Source: Candidatus Avedoeria danica
GTDB lineage: Bacteria > Chloroflexota > Anaerolineae > Epilineales > Epilineaceae
Assembly (NCBI GenBank): GCA_016703025.1
Contig: JADJCV010000004.1
Location: forward strand, 2,297,501 to 2,361,500
Direction: 5' to 3'
DNA length: 64,000 nt
The notes beneath the pieces were generated by a model. That model did no database searches, was not told where the DNA came from, and worked only from the letters and a program-made list of their open reading frames with translations. The translations under genes and the position numbers were made by a program. This document shows positions 25,660 to 34,139 of the stretch, piece by piece. Numbering within the stretch: the stretch's first letter is position 1; each line of letters starts with the position of its first letter.

Positions 25660-28600
25660 ATGTCCGCCGATCTGCCCGCCCCCGAACCAACCCCCGTCCC
25701 CACTCCGCCCGGCCGTGCCCTCGCCGACCGCGTCGCCTCGGACGCCGCGCTGGCCGCGCAGGCCGCGCGATGGGTGCCGCTCTCGGCCGAGACGACCGAA
25801 GGCGTGCGCGACGCGGTGACGCTCATCGCCGGCTCGGCCGCGCTCGTCCTCCTCGGGCCGCCGGGCAGCGGCAAGACCGCCGCGCTGCAGGCCGCGTGGC
25901 ACCGGCTGGCGCGCGCCGGCCAGTCCGGGCGGGCCGTCGCCCCGCTCTACATCGACTTGGCCCATGCCCGCGACGGCGAGGGCCTGACCGACCTCGTCGT
26001 CCGGGCGATCGACGCGCTCGGCCTGCCGGCCGACGACGCGGCGCCCACCCATCTCCTCCTCGACAACCTCGACCGAATGCGTCACCGCTACCTCCTCGAC
26101 GACCTTCGTCTGATGATCGACGCCGGAGGCCGCGTCGGCCCGACGGCCGTCATGGCCTGCCGGCAGGACGATTGGGCCGAGATCCACACCGTCCTGCCCG
26201 GCGTCGCCGAGGCTCGCCTGCTGCCGATCGAGCCCGCCGACGTCCGCGACGCGCTCATCCGCTTCCTCCCGGCCGCCACCGCCGAAGCCGCCGGGGCATG
26301 GCTCGCCGGCGACGCCGAGCTGGCCGAGGCCGTCACGCAGCCGCGCGTCCTCGGCGCCTTCCTCGCCGTCGCCGCCGGCCACGCCCCGGCCGACTGGCGC
26401 CGCGCCCGCGTCGGCGACGCCCTGCTCGAGCGCATCCTGTCGACCGTCCCGTCCACCGAGCGCACCCTCACCCGCGACGCGCTGGCCGACGTCGCCCTGA
26501 GCGCGCACGGCCGCGCCTTCGTCAGCGAGGTCGACACGATGGCGATGCGCCTCGGCGTGACGCGCTACGACATGCTGCGCACCGGCGCCGTCGTCCCGCG
26601 CGGCGCCGACCTCGAGTTCACCGAGCCGCTCCTCGCCCGCCACTGCGCTGCGCTGGCCCTCATCCAGCGCTTCGGCGCCGTGCCGGAGGCCCTCGCCGGC
26701 CAGATCCAGTCGATCGACGACCCGGCCGTTGCCCCGCTCCTGATCCATGCCTACGACCTGGCCCCCGACCCCGCCCGCTACCTGGCCGCGCTCCGGCGCC
26801 TCCCCGCCGCCGAGCGCGTCGTCGCCGCATGCCTCGGCCTCGACGAGCCCTTCGCCGATGCGGTGGCCGCCGCAACAACCGCACCCGCGGCACCCGCGGC
26901 AGCCACTGCATCGGTCGCACCCACAGCGGCCCCAGCACCCACAGCACCCACAGCGTCCGCCGACCCGACCCGACTCGATGTCACCGCCCTCGACGGCGCC
27001 TCGGCCGACATCGCCCCAGACAACACCAACGACATCGCCAACGCCAGCGCCAACGCCGCGACGCTCCGCTCCGCCTGGCAGCTCACGCACAGCGCGGACG
27101 TCGCGTACGCCCTGGCCGAAGTCGAAGCGGAACGCGGCGCGCTGGCCGAGGCCGTTCAGGCGCTTGGCTGGGCGATCGAAGCACGGCCCGGCGTTGCCGC
27201 GTGGCACGACGCCCTCGGCCAGATCGAGGCCGAGCGCGGCCGCTGGGCCGAGGCCGCCGACGCCTTTGCCACCGCGCTGCACCTGTCCGACGGCGACGCC
27301 GGTGTGACCCGCCGACTCGCCCGCGTCCAGATCGCCCTCGGTGAAGCCGCCGGCGCCATCGCCGCCCTCGAAGCCCTCGTCGCCGCCGCGCCGACGGACG
27401 CCGCCGCATGGTCCGTCCTCGCCCGCGCCCACGAGGCGACCGGCAACGCGAACGCCGCCCTCGCCGCCGCTGCCGAGGCCGTTCGCCGGGACGATGCCTG
27501 GCCGGACGACGCCCTCCTCGTCGCCCGCCTGACGGTCGGCGCCGTGCCCGTCGATCCCGCGCCGGCCGACCTGCCTTCCAGCATCGTCGACCCGCTCGTC
27601 GACCCGCTCGTCGACCCGCTCGTCGACCCGCTGCCCAGCACGACCGACGCACTCCCCAGCACCACGGACGTCGCCCGCATCGCCGCCCTCTTCGCCGCAG
27701 GCGCCACCTCCTACGCCTCGCCGTCCTCCCCGCCGCCGACGGAAGCACCGGAGCCGGACCCGACCTCGGCCTCCGCCACCACCGCCGCCACCACCTCTGG
27801 CGGGACATGGGATTCCCTGGACATCGGACCCGTCCCAACCTCCCCAACCTGGCCGGTTGCCGCAGCCGCTGCGCCGACGGAAGACAGCACGGAAGACAGC
27901 GCGGCCAGCGGCGACGAGGGATGGGACGATGGTCCGGACGATCCGGATCCGGTCGCCGAGACCGCCACCCTCGCGCGTACCGAAGATGAACCGCCCGCCC
28001 TCCGCCCCCCGATGGCCGGTCCGCCGGATGACGCATCGGCCGTGACTCGGACGGCCGCGCTCTTGTCGGTGGCCGGTTTGTACCAGGAGAGCGGCCACGC
28101 GGCGGCCGCGTACGTCGTCCTGCGGCGCGCCCAGGATGAGCTGCCGCCGTCCGCCTCGGTCGCCCGCCGGGCGGGGGAACTGGCGCTGGCCCTCGGCGAC
28201 CCGGCATCGGCCGTCCAACAGCTCTCGCTGGCCGTCGGGCTGGACGGCGAGGACGTCGGCGCGATGCGCGCGCTGGCGGCCGCCCACACCGCGCTCGGCG
28301 AGCCGGCCGCGGCGCTCGGCGCGCTCCAGGCCGCGGCGCTGCGCTGCCCGGGCGATGCCGACCTCTGGCTCGAAGTCGCCCGTGCCGCCGAAACGGCGTC
28401 CGATCGCGACGCTGCCGAAACCGCCCTCGCCCGCGCCGCCAACGCCGCGCCGGATCGCCCCGACGTGCATGCCGCCGCCGCAGCCGCTGCGCTGGCGCGC
28501 GGGGACACGGAAGCCGCGCTCGCCGCGCTCGAACACGCCGCGTCGCACGACCTCACCGACCCGCGCTACGTCCTGCCGCTCGTCGACCTCTGCGTCGACG

Positions 28601-31600
28601 ACGCCCCCGACCGCGCCCTCGCCCTCCTCGACCGCCTGCCCGCACAGTCCGACGTCCTGGAGCGCCGCGCCCGTCTCCTCGGCCGCTGCGGCGACTGGCC
28701 GGCGGCTGTCGACGCCCTGGCTGCCGCGTGCGCCCTGCCGTCCGGCGAAGGCAACCTCGACTTGGCCATCCGCCACGCCGACGCCCTCGTCCACGCCGGC
28801 CGCGCCGCCGAAGCCGCCGCGCTGCTCGAAGCCGCGTCGCCGGCCCTCGCCCCGCGGCCTCCCGCGGTCGAGGCCGTGCTCGGCGGCGCGTACGCCGCCG
28901 TCGGCCGGGACCGCGACGCGCTCGTCGCCTGGAGCGGCGCGGCCGTCGCCGGCGCCCTCGACGCAACGACCCTCGTCGCCTACAGCCGCCTTGCGTGCCG
29001 CCTCGGCGCGCTCGATGAGGCGGTCCGCGCCGCCGAGGCCGCCGTCCTCCGCGACGGCTCGCTGGCCGACGCGCCGGCCGCGCACGCCGACGCCCTCGAG
29101 GCCGCCGGCCGGATCGAGGCCGCCGCGCACGCCGCCCAAGCCGCGCTCGCCCTGGCGCCCGATCGCCCGGAATCGTTCTCGCGCCTGGCCCGCATCGCCG
29201 CCGCCCTCGGCCGCAACGACGTGGCCGTCGCGACGCTGCGGGCCGGCGTCGAGCGGCTGCCCGACGCCGCCGCTCTCCACCACGCCCTTGGCCGCGCGCT
29301 GGCCGCGCAGCACGACGCGAACGGCGCACGCGCCAGCTTCGCGCAAGCGGCGGCGCTGGCGCCGCACGCGCCCCAGTACCAACGCGATCTGGCCGCCAGC
29401 CTCGCGGCCGACGATCCGACCGGCGCGCTCGACGCCCTCGAGCGCGTCGTCGCCGCGGCGCCCGAGGACGCCGAGGCATTCCGCGCCAAGGCCGCGCTCG
29501 AGCACACCACCGGCGATCTGGCCGCCGAACGCGCCTCGCTCGAGCGGGCCGTCGCCCTGGCGCCCGAACGACCGGACCTCCTCGTGGCGCTCGCCCGCAC
29601 GTGCCTGGCCGCCGGCGACCTTCCGTCCGCCGGTCGCGTGATCGAATGCGCCAACGCCCTCGCGCCGTACGATGCCGATGTCCACGCGCTGCGCGGTGCA
29701 CTGCACGAGGCGTCCGGCCATCTGCCCGCCGCCCTCGACGACTTCGAGACCGCCGCCCGCCTCGCACCGACGTCCGCCGCGGCATGGTCGGCCGTCGGCC
29801 GCCTGCGGCTCGCCCGCGCCGACATCGCCGGCGCGCTGACCGCGCTGGCCGAGGCCGCCCGCCTGGACAACACCGACCCGCGCACGCACCGCGCCTTGGC
29901 CGAGGCCCTCGAGCGCGTCGACCAGCCCGCCGACGCCGTCGCGCACTGGACGATCGCCCGCCGCCTCGCGCCCGACGATCCTGCGACGGCGCTCGGCCTC
30001 GGCCGCGCCCGATTGAGTTCCGGCGACGCGCACGGCGCCGTCGCCGTCCTCCGCCAGGCCCTGCCGGCCGCCGACGGTGACGTGGTGCGGCCGGAAGGCG
30101 ACGCCGCGCTCCACGCCGTGCTCGCCGAGGCGCTGCTGGCCACAGGGCGCGTCGGCGACGCGCTCGCCCACGCCGCCGTGGCCATCGAGCTCGAACCCAA
30201 GTCGGCCGCCGCTTGGCGCGCACAGGCCGAGGTTCGGCGCGTCGCCGGCGACGACGATGGCGCCAGGGCGGCACTGGCGGAAGCGGCGCGCCTTGCGCCA
30301 AGCGCTGCTGCGCACTCCGCCGTCGCGGAGATGGACGACGCGCGCGGCGACGCGGCGGCTTCCATCGTCAGCTGGCGGCGCGTCCTGGAGCGCGATCCCG
30401 AACACGCCGTCGCGGCGCTGCGCTACGGCCAGCGGGTGGCGCAGGACGGTTGGCAGCTCGCGCTCGCCGTCCCGGCCCCGGCGCCGGCGATCGATCCCGA
30501 CGTCGCGGCATACACCGAGATCGTCCTCTCCCGCGCTCTGTCCCGCCTCGAGGGCGACGATGCCGCTGCCGCCGAGCGCGCGTTGGCCGTCGTTCGCAGC
30601 CGCGCCGGGCAGATCGGTGGAGCGGTCGAGGCGGCGCGGGCTGCCGTGGCGCTCTCGCCAAACACCGAGAGCCTCCTCGTGCGGGCGTTCACGCAGCTGA
30701 CCGCCGGCGATCCGGCCGCCGCGCTGGCCGACCTCCGCCTGGCCGCCGCCCGCGGCAGCGACGATGCCCGTCAACATGCCCTCGCCTCCAGCGCCCACCT
30801 CGCCGCCGGCGAAATGGACGCCGCCGCCGAGGCGCTGCTGGCCGCGATCGAGCGCGCGCCCGATCTCGCCGAACTGCCGTGCCGCCTGGCCGAGATCCAG
30901 CTGGCGAGCGGCGACCGGTCGGCGGCTGCCGGCACGCTCCGCATGGCGGCCGGCCTCCCGATGGACCCGGCTGCCGAGCGCCGGCTGGCAGGCCTCGCGC
31001 TCGACGCCGGCGCGCCCGAGGTGGCATGCGTCGTCCTCGAGGCACGCGCCTCGTCCGATCCGAACGATCCCGTGCTGCTGGCGCTCCTGGCCGAGGCGCG
31101 CCGCCGCGTCGGCGACATGTCCGGCGCCGCGGACGCCCTGCGCCAAGCCGCCCGCTACGGCCCCGAGCGGGCCGAGACGCAAGCCCAGCTGGCGGACCTG
31201 CTGGCCGAGATGGGCGATCTGGACGAAGCCCGCGAGCGTTACGGCAAGGCGATCGCGCTCCAGCCCTATCAACCCGCCTGGCGCTTGGGCGACGCCGCCG
31301 CGCTCCTCGCGCTCGGGCGCCGGGACGAGGCGCGGTCGGCGCTCGTCGACGCGCTGACGTTCGCGCCATCCTCCGTCGACGCAAGGCTGCAGCTGGCGAC
31401 GCTGCTCCTCGAGGACAAGGACGCCCGCGGCGCCCGCGAAGTCCTCGACCCCGCCCGCGTAGACGCCCCCGACGACGCGCGGGTCCACCACCAGCTCGGC
31501 CTCGCCGCCCGGGCGTTGGGCGACCACGAGGCCGCCGCGGCCGCGCTGGACACCGCCGCCCGGCTGAACCCGAGCGACCCCCGCCCATTCGTCGCCCTCG

Positions 31601-32097
31601 GCGACCTCCACCGGGCACAGGGCGAGCAGGACGACGCGATCCAGGCGTACGAACAAGCCGTCGCCGTCGCGCCGCGCTCGGTCGAGATCTACTTGCGTCT
31701 GGCCGGCGCGTGCCGCGAGGCCGGCATGGTCGAGCGCGCCCTCCTCATCCACGAGCACGCGGTCGATCTGGCGCCCGACGACGCGGCACCCCGGCTTGCG
31801 TTCGGCCGCGTGCTGGCCGATCTCGGCAACTTCGCCCGCGCCGTCGACGTCCTCGACCCGACGCTCGGATTGATGGTCGATGGCGACACGCGCCTCGCCG
31901 AGACGCTGACGCTGATCGCCAACCTGTACTCCCGCCTCGACCAGCACGAGCGCGCTCGGCCCTATCTGGAGCAGGCGCACGCGCTGCAGCCGAGCGAGCA
32001 CGCCGGCAAACGCCTGCGCGCAAACCACATCGTCCAACTCTTCGCTCGCAGCCGCGCCAAGCACGCAAACGGGGCGCCGCGCGACTCGAGCAGCTGA
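25660..32097 (+). CDS. P-loop NTPase with very long TPR array
   Basis: A 2145-aa cytoplasmic protein. Residues about 45-400 form a STAND/AAA-like NTPase: Walker A GPPGSGKT (66-73), Walker B HLLLDNLDRM (131-140) and a sensor-like 'AVMACRQDDW'. They are followed by helical segments ending in a winged-helix-like part. Residues about 405-480 are an Ala/Thr/Pro linker. A first small TPR block (about 475-610) is followed by a second low-complexity linker with VDPL repeats (about 640-780). Then about 35-38 TPR-type helix pairs run from about 790 to 2120, each showing A..LG...A...A..A...P spacing. It resembles a signal-sensing NTPase scaffold. Expressed with a protease and an FtsZ-like protein, it probably assembles or gates them. 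No HTH, TIR or nuclease domain is visible. Confidence 0.85.
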   Translation: MSADLPAPEPTPVPTPPGRALADRVASDAALAAQAARWVPLSAETTEGVRDAVTLIAGSAALVLLGPPGSGKTAALQAAWHRLARAGQSGRAVAPLYIDLAHARDGEGLTDLVVRAIDALGLPADDAAPTHLLLDNLDRMRHRYLLDDLRLMIDAGGRVGPTAVMACRQDDWAEIHTVLPGVAEARLLPIEPADVRDALIRFLPAATAEAAGAWLAGDAELAEAVTQPRVLGAFLAVAAGHAPADWRRARVGDALLERILSTVPSTERTLTRDALADVALSAHGRAFVSEVDTMAMRLGVTRYDMLRTGAVVPRGADLEFTEPLLARHCAALALIQRFGAVPEALAGQIQSIDDPAVAPLLIHAYDLAPDPARYLAALRRLPAAERVVAACLGLDEPFADAVAAATTAPAAPAAATASVAPTAAPAPTAPTASADPTRLDVTALDGASADIAPDNTNDIANASANAATLRSAWQLTHSADVAYALAEVEAERGALAEAVQALGWAIEARPGVAAWHDALGQIEAERGRWAEAADAFATALHLSDGDAGVTRRLARVQIALGEAAGAIAALEALVAAAPTDAAAWSVLARAHEATGNANAALAAAAEAVRRDDAWPDDALLVARLTVGAVPVDPAPADLPSSIVDPLVDPLVDPLVDPLPSTTDALPSTTDVARIAALFAAGATSYASPSSPPPTEAPEPDPTSASATTAATTSGGTWDSLDIGPVPTSPTWPVAAAAAPTEDSTEDSAASGDEGWDDGPDDPDPVAETATLARTEDEPPALRPPMAGPPDDASAVTRTAALLSVAGLYQESGHAAAAYVVLRRAQDELPPSASVARRAGELALALGDPASAVQQLSLAVGLDGEDVGAMRALAAAHTALGEPAAALGALQAAALRCPGDADLWLEVARAAETASDRDAAETALARAANAAPDRPDVHAAAAAAALARGDTEAALAALEHAASHDLTDPRYVLPLVDLCVDDAPDRALALLDRLPAQSDVLERRARLLGRCGDWPAAVDALAAACALPSGEGNLDLAIRHADALVHAGRAAEAAALLEAASPALAPRPPAVEAVLGGAYAAVGRDRDALVAWSGAAVAGALDATTLVAYSRLACRLGALDEAVRAAEAAVLRDGSLADAPAAHADALEAAGRIEAAAHAAQAALALAPDRPESFSRLARIAAALGRNDVAVATLRAGVERLPDAAALHHALGRALAAQHDANGARASFAQAAALAPHAPQYQRDLAASLAADDPTGALDALERVVAAAPEDAEAFRAKAALEHTTGDLAAERASLERAVALAPERPDLLVALARTCLAAGDLPSAGRVIECANALAPYDADVHALRGALHEASGHLPAALDDFETAARLAPTSAAAWSAVGRLRLARADIAGALTALAEAARLDNTDPRTHRALAEALERVDQPADAVAHWTIARRLAPDDPATALGLGRARLSSGDAHGAVAVLRQALPAADGDVVRPEGDAALHAVLAEALLATGRVGDALAHAAVAIELEPKSAAAWRAQAEVRRVAGDDDGARAALAEAARLAPSAAAHSAVAEMDDARGDAAASIVSWRRVLERDPEHAVAALRYGQRVAQDGWQLALAVPAPAPAIDPDVAAYTEIVLSRALSRLEGDDAAAAERALAVVRSRAGQIGGAVEAARAAVALSPNTESLLVRAFTQLTAGDPAAALADLRLAAARGSDDARQHALASSAHLAAGEMDAAAEALLAAIERAPDLAELPCRLAEIQLASGDRSAAAGTLRMAAGLPMDPAAERRLAGLALDAGAPEVACVVLEARASSDPNDPVLLALLAEARRRVGDMSGAADALRQAARYGPERAETQAQLADLLAEMGDLDEARERYGKAIALQPYQPAWRLGDAAALLALGRRDEARSALVDALTFAPSSVDARLQLATLLLEDKDARGAREVLDPARVDAPDDARVHHQLGLAARALGDHEAAAAALDTAARLNPSDPRPFVALGDLHRAQGEQDDAIQAYEQAVAVAPRSVEIYLRLAGACREAGMVERALLIHEHAVDLAPDDAAPRLAFGRVLADLGNFARAVDVLDPTLGLMVDGDTRLAETLTLIANLYSRLDQHERARPYLEQAHALQPSEHAGKRLRANHIVQLFARSRAKHANGAPRDSSS
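27586..27633 (+). repeat. 12-bp tandem repeat, 4 units, inside the TPR gene
   Basis: Four copies of gtcgacccgctc encode VDPL x4 in a linker. The reverse complement (gagcgggtcgac) differs by only two bases from the unit repeated at 34034-34093 before the FtsZ-like gene, so one repeat family occurs twice in this operon in opposite orientation. Confidence 0.8.
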
Positions 32098-32207
32098 TCG
32101 CCACCGCACCTTTCTGCGGCGACATGGCCGCCGACAGTGTCTGCCGACCCCCAGAACGATCGGTTTCCCGATCCATCCCCCAGCACCACCGGACCAGGAG
32201 CCCCCCC

Positions 32208-34010
32208 ATGATCCCGTTGGTCAAAGGCTGCGCCGCGTCGGTCTCACGGGCAGCGACACGACTGCACCCCGGATCCGCGCACGTTCCACCCCCGGCCGCC
32301 GCCGCGCTGATCGTCACGAGCCGCCATCGCCTCTGGCAGCGCTACGGCCCCGACGGGATCTTTGCCATCGAGCACGCCGTCGGCGCGCTGACCGCGGCGA
32401 TGGACCGCCGCGGCATCGGCGGCACGCTGATCTATGCGGACGGCAGCCCGCTCCTCACCGCCCTCGGCGTCCTCCCGGCCGCGTCGAGCGAGCCCCGCGG
32501 CGTGGCCCGCGTCGTTCGCGATGTGGCGCGGCGCATGGCATGGACGGAGGAGGCAGCCCGCTTCGTCCTGCTGCTGGGCGATGACGGCATCGTCCCGTTC
32601 CACCCGCTGCCGAACCCGACGGACGACGACGACGCCGCCGTCCTGTCCGACCACCCGTACGGCCTGGATGCCCCGGCCGACGGCGCCGATCCGTGGTCGC
32701 TGCGCCCCCGGCGCGCCGTCGGCCGCCTCCCGGACGCCAGCCTGCCCGCCCTGCTGGCCGCGCTCGCAGCGACCACCGCCGCACACAACCGGCTGGCCGA
32801 CGGCGCGCCGTTCCTCCTTTCCGACACCGCCTTCGGCTACTCGGCTTCCGTCTGGAAGCGGGCAGCGCGCGGGGCGTTCAGCGCCGTCGGCGAGCCGCAA
32901 CACCTTCGGCTCTCGCCGCCGCTCTCGTTCCAGGACCGCCCGCAGCCGGGCCCGGACGGCCCGCGCTTCCGCTACTACAACCTGCACGGCCTATCCGACG
33001 GTCCGGACTGGTACGGCCAGGTCGATCCGACGTTCCCTGCCGGCTACGACGCGTTCCCGGTTGCGCTCCGGCCGGTCGACATCGCTCCGGCGCCGGGCGC
33101 GGTCGTTTTCGCCGAGGCATGCCACAGCGCGCCGACGCGCACCGGATCGCCGGGCGGAGCGATGGCCCTCGCCCACTTGGCCGGCGGCTGCCTGGCGTAT
33201 GTCGGCGCGACGGGCGTGGCGTACGGCGGCCTCGACGGCGGGTTGGTGGCTGCAGACCTTCTGGCGCACCGCTTCTGGACCGCGCTCCGCGACGGGCTGC
33301 CCGCCGGCGAGGCGCTGGCCAGCGCCAAGGCGGCCCTGATCGGTGAAGGCCTCTCGCGCCAGCCGTATCTGGATGCCGAGGACGTCAAGGCGGTCCACAA
33401 CTTCGTGCTCTACGGCGACCCGAGCCTCGTCCACGCGCCGAGCCCCGAGGCCCGGCGCATGGCGACGGCCGGCGCCGCTGCGGAGATGTTCGGACCGGCA
33501 GCAGCGGTGGGGTTGCTGCCGGTCCGGCCACCGCACAAGGCCCGTCCCCAGGCATCGACGCGGCCGGAGGAATCGGTGCCGCCGCGGGACACGGCGCGGC
33601 CGCCGGTTCTCGCTTTGCACAGCGCCCGCGTCGCCGTCGACCGCCTGAAGCGCGACGACGCGCGCCCCGCCTGGCGAACCGCCGGCGGCCGCTGCCCCGA
33701 CGGTTCGCTGGCGTGCGCCCTGTCGCCCACCGTCCTGGCGGACACCGTCCGCCGCAGCATCGCCCGCCGCCTGCCCGCGTTTGCCGAAGGCGACGTCACG
33801 ACGCACGTCCACCCGGTCTGCGCCCCGGCCGCCATCGCCCACGGCCCCGGCGACGCCGCCGGTCGTGCGGCCGCCGACGGCGCCGCACGAGGGATGGTCG
33901 TCACGCTGGCCCGCAGCCTGCCGACCGCCGACGGCCCGGCGTGCCACACCGTGCTGCACGTCACCGTCGACGCCCAGGGCGCGATCCGGCGCCTTGCGGT
34001 CTCGCGTTAG
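32208..34010 (+). CDS. caspase-fold (C25/gingipain-like) cysteine peptidase, cytoplasmic
   Basis: A 600-aa protein with a clan CD protease domain. The catalytic dyad is visible as His260 in 'RYYNLHGLSDG' and Cys305 in 'VVFAEACHSA', each at the end of a hydrophobic strand. They are followed by 'GGCLAYVGATGVAYGG' and 'AKAALIGEGL...HNFVLYGDPSL', the layout of peptidase C25 and related caspase-like domains. Residues 1-30 lack a signal peptide, so unlike secreted gingipains it should stay in the cytoplasm. The C-terminal about 180 residues are Pro/Arg/Ala-rich with a small alpha/beta piece and no known domain. AGGAG (32196-32200) supports ATG 32208; the open frame upstream is antisense-like shadow of the TPR gene. 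Likely a regulated processing or suicide protease of the cassette. Substrate unknown. Confidence 0.82.
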   Translation: MIPLVKGCAASVSRAATRLHPGSAHVPPPAAAALIVTSRHRLWQRYGPDGIFAIEHAVGALTAAMDRRGIGGTLIYADGSPLLTALGVLPAASSEPRGVARVVRDVARRMAWTEEAARFVLLLGDDGIVPFHPLPNPTDDDDAAVLSDHPYGLDAPADGADPWSLRPRRAVGRLPDASLPALLAALAATTAAHNRLADGAPFLLSDTAFGYSASVWKRAARGAFSAVGEPQHLRLSPPLSFQDRPQPGPDGPRFRYYNLHGLSDGPDWYGQVDPTFPAGYDAFPVALRPVDIAPAPGAVVFAEACHSAPTRTGSPGGAMALAHLAGGCLAYVGATGVAYGGLDGGLVAADLLAHRFWTALRDGLPAGEALASAKAALIGEGLSRQPYLDAEDVKAVHNFVLYGDPSLVHAPSPEARRMATAGAAAEMFGPAAAVGLLPVRPPHKARPQASTRPEESVPPRDTARPPVLALHSARVAVDRLKRDDARPAWRTAGGRCPDGSLACALSPTVLADTVRRSIARRLPAFAEGDVTTHVHPVCAPAAIAHGPGDAAGRAAADGAARGMVVTLARSLPTADGPACHTVLHVTVDAQGAIRRLAVSR

Positions 34011-34019
34011 CGTACCCCG

Positions 34020-34139
34020 ATGAAGACGGGATCGATGAGCGGATCGATGATCGGGTCGATGATCGGGTCGATGATCGGGTCGATGATCGGGTCGACCCGC
34101 GGATGGGCGACGGAAGGAACCGGGGGCCGCGCCCCGTGA
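34020..34139 (+). CDS. 39-codon repeat peptide (MIGS), doubtful
   Basis: A frame starting 10 bp after the protease stop encodes a hydrophobic repeat (SMIG x4) from the 12-bp tandem repeats. It ends with TGA at 34137-34139, which overlaps a possible GTG start (34136) of the FtsZ-like gene as GTGA. It could be a leader peptide that couples translation, or simply a by-product of the repeat. Confidence 0.25.
   Translation: MKTGSMSGSMIGSMIGSMIGSMIGSTRGWATEGTGGRAP
34034..34093 (+). repeat. 12-bp tandem repeat, 5 units, between protease and FtsZ-like genes
   Basis: Four exact gatgatcgggtc units (34046-34093) follow one degenerate unit (34034-34045). They occupy the junction where the FtsZ-like gene must begin. 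See the inverted-orientation relative at 27586-27633. Confidence 0.85.

Noticed and set aside
25288..32109. 2273-codon open frame antisense to the TPR gene
   Set aside because: It arises from the codon bias of a high-G+C gene (third positions nearly always G or C). Its translation is Arg/Gly/Val-rich with no domain, whereas the sense strand has clear NTPase and TPR motifs.
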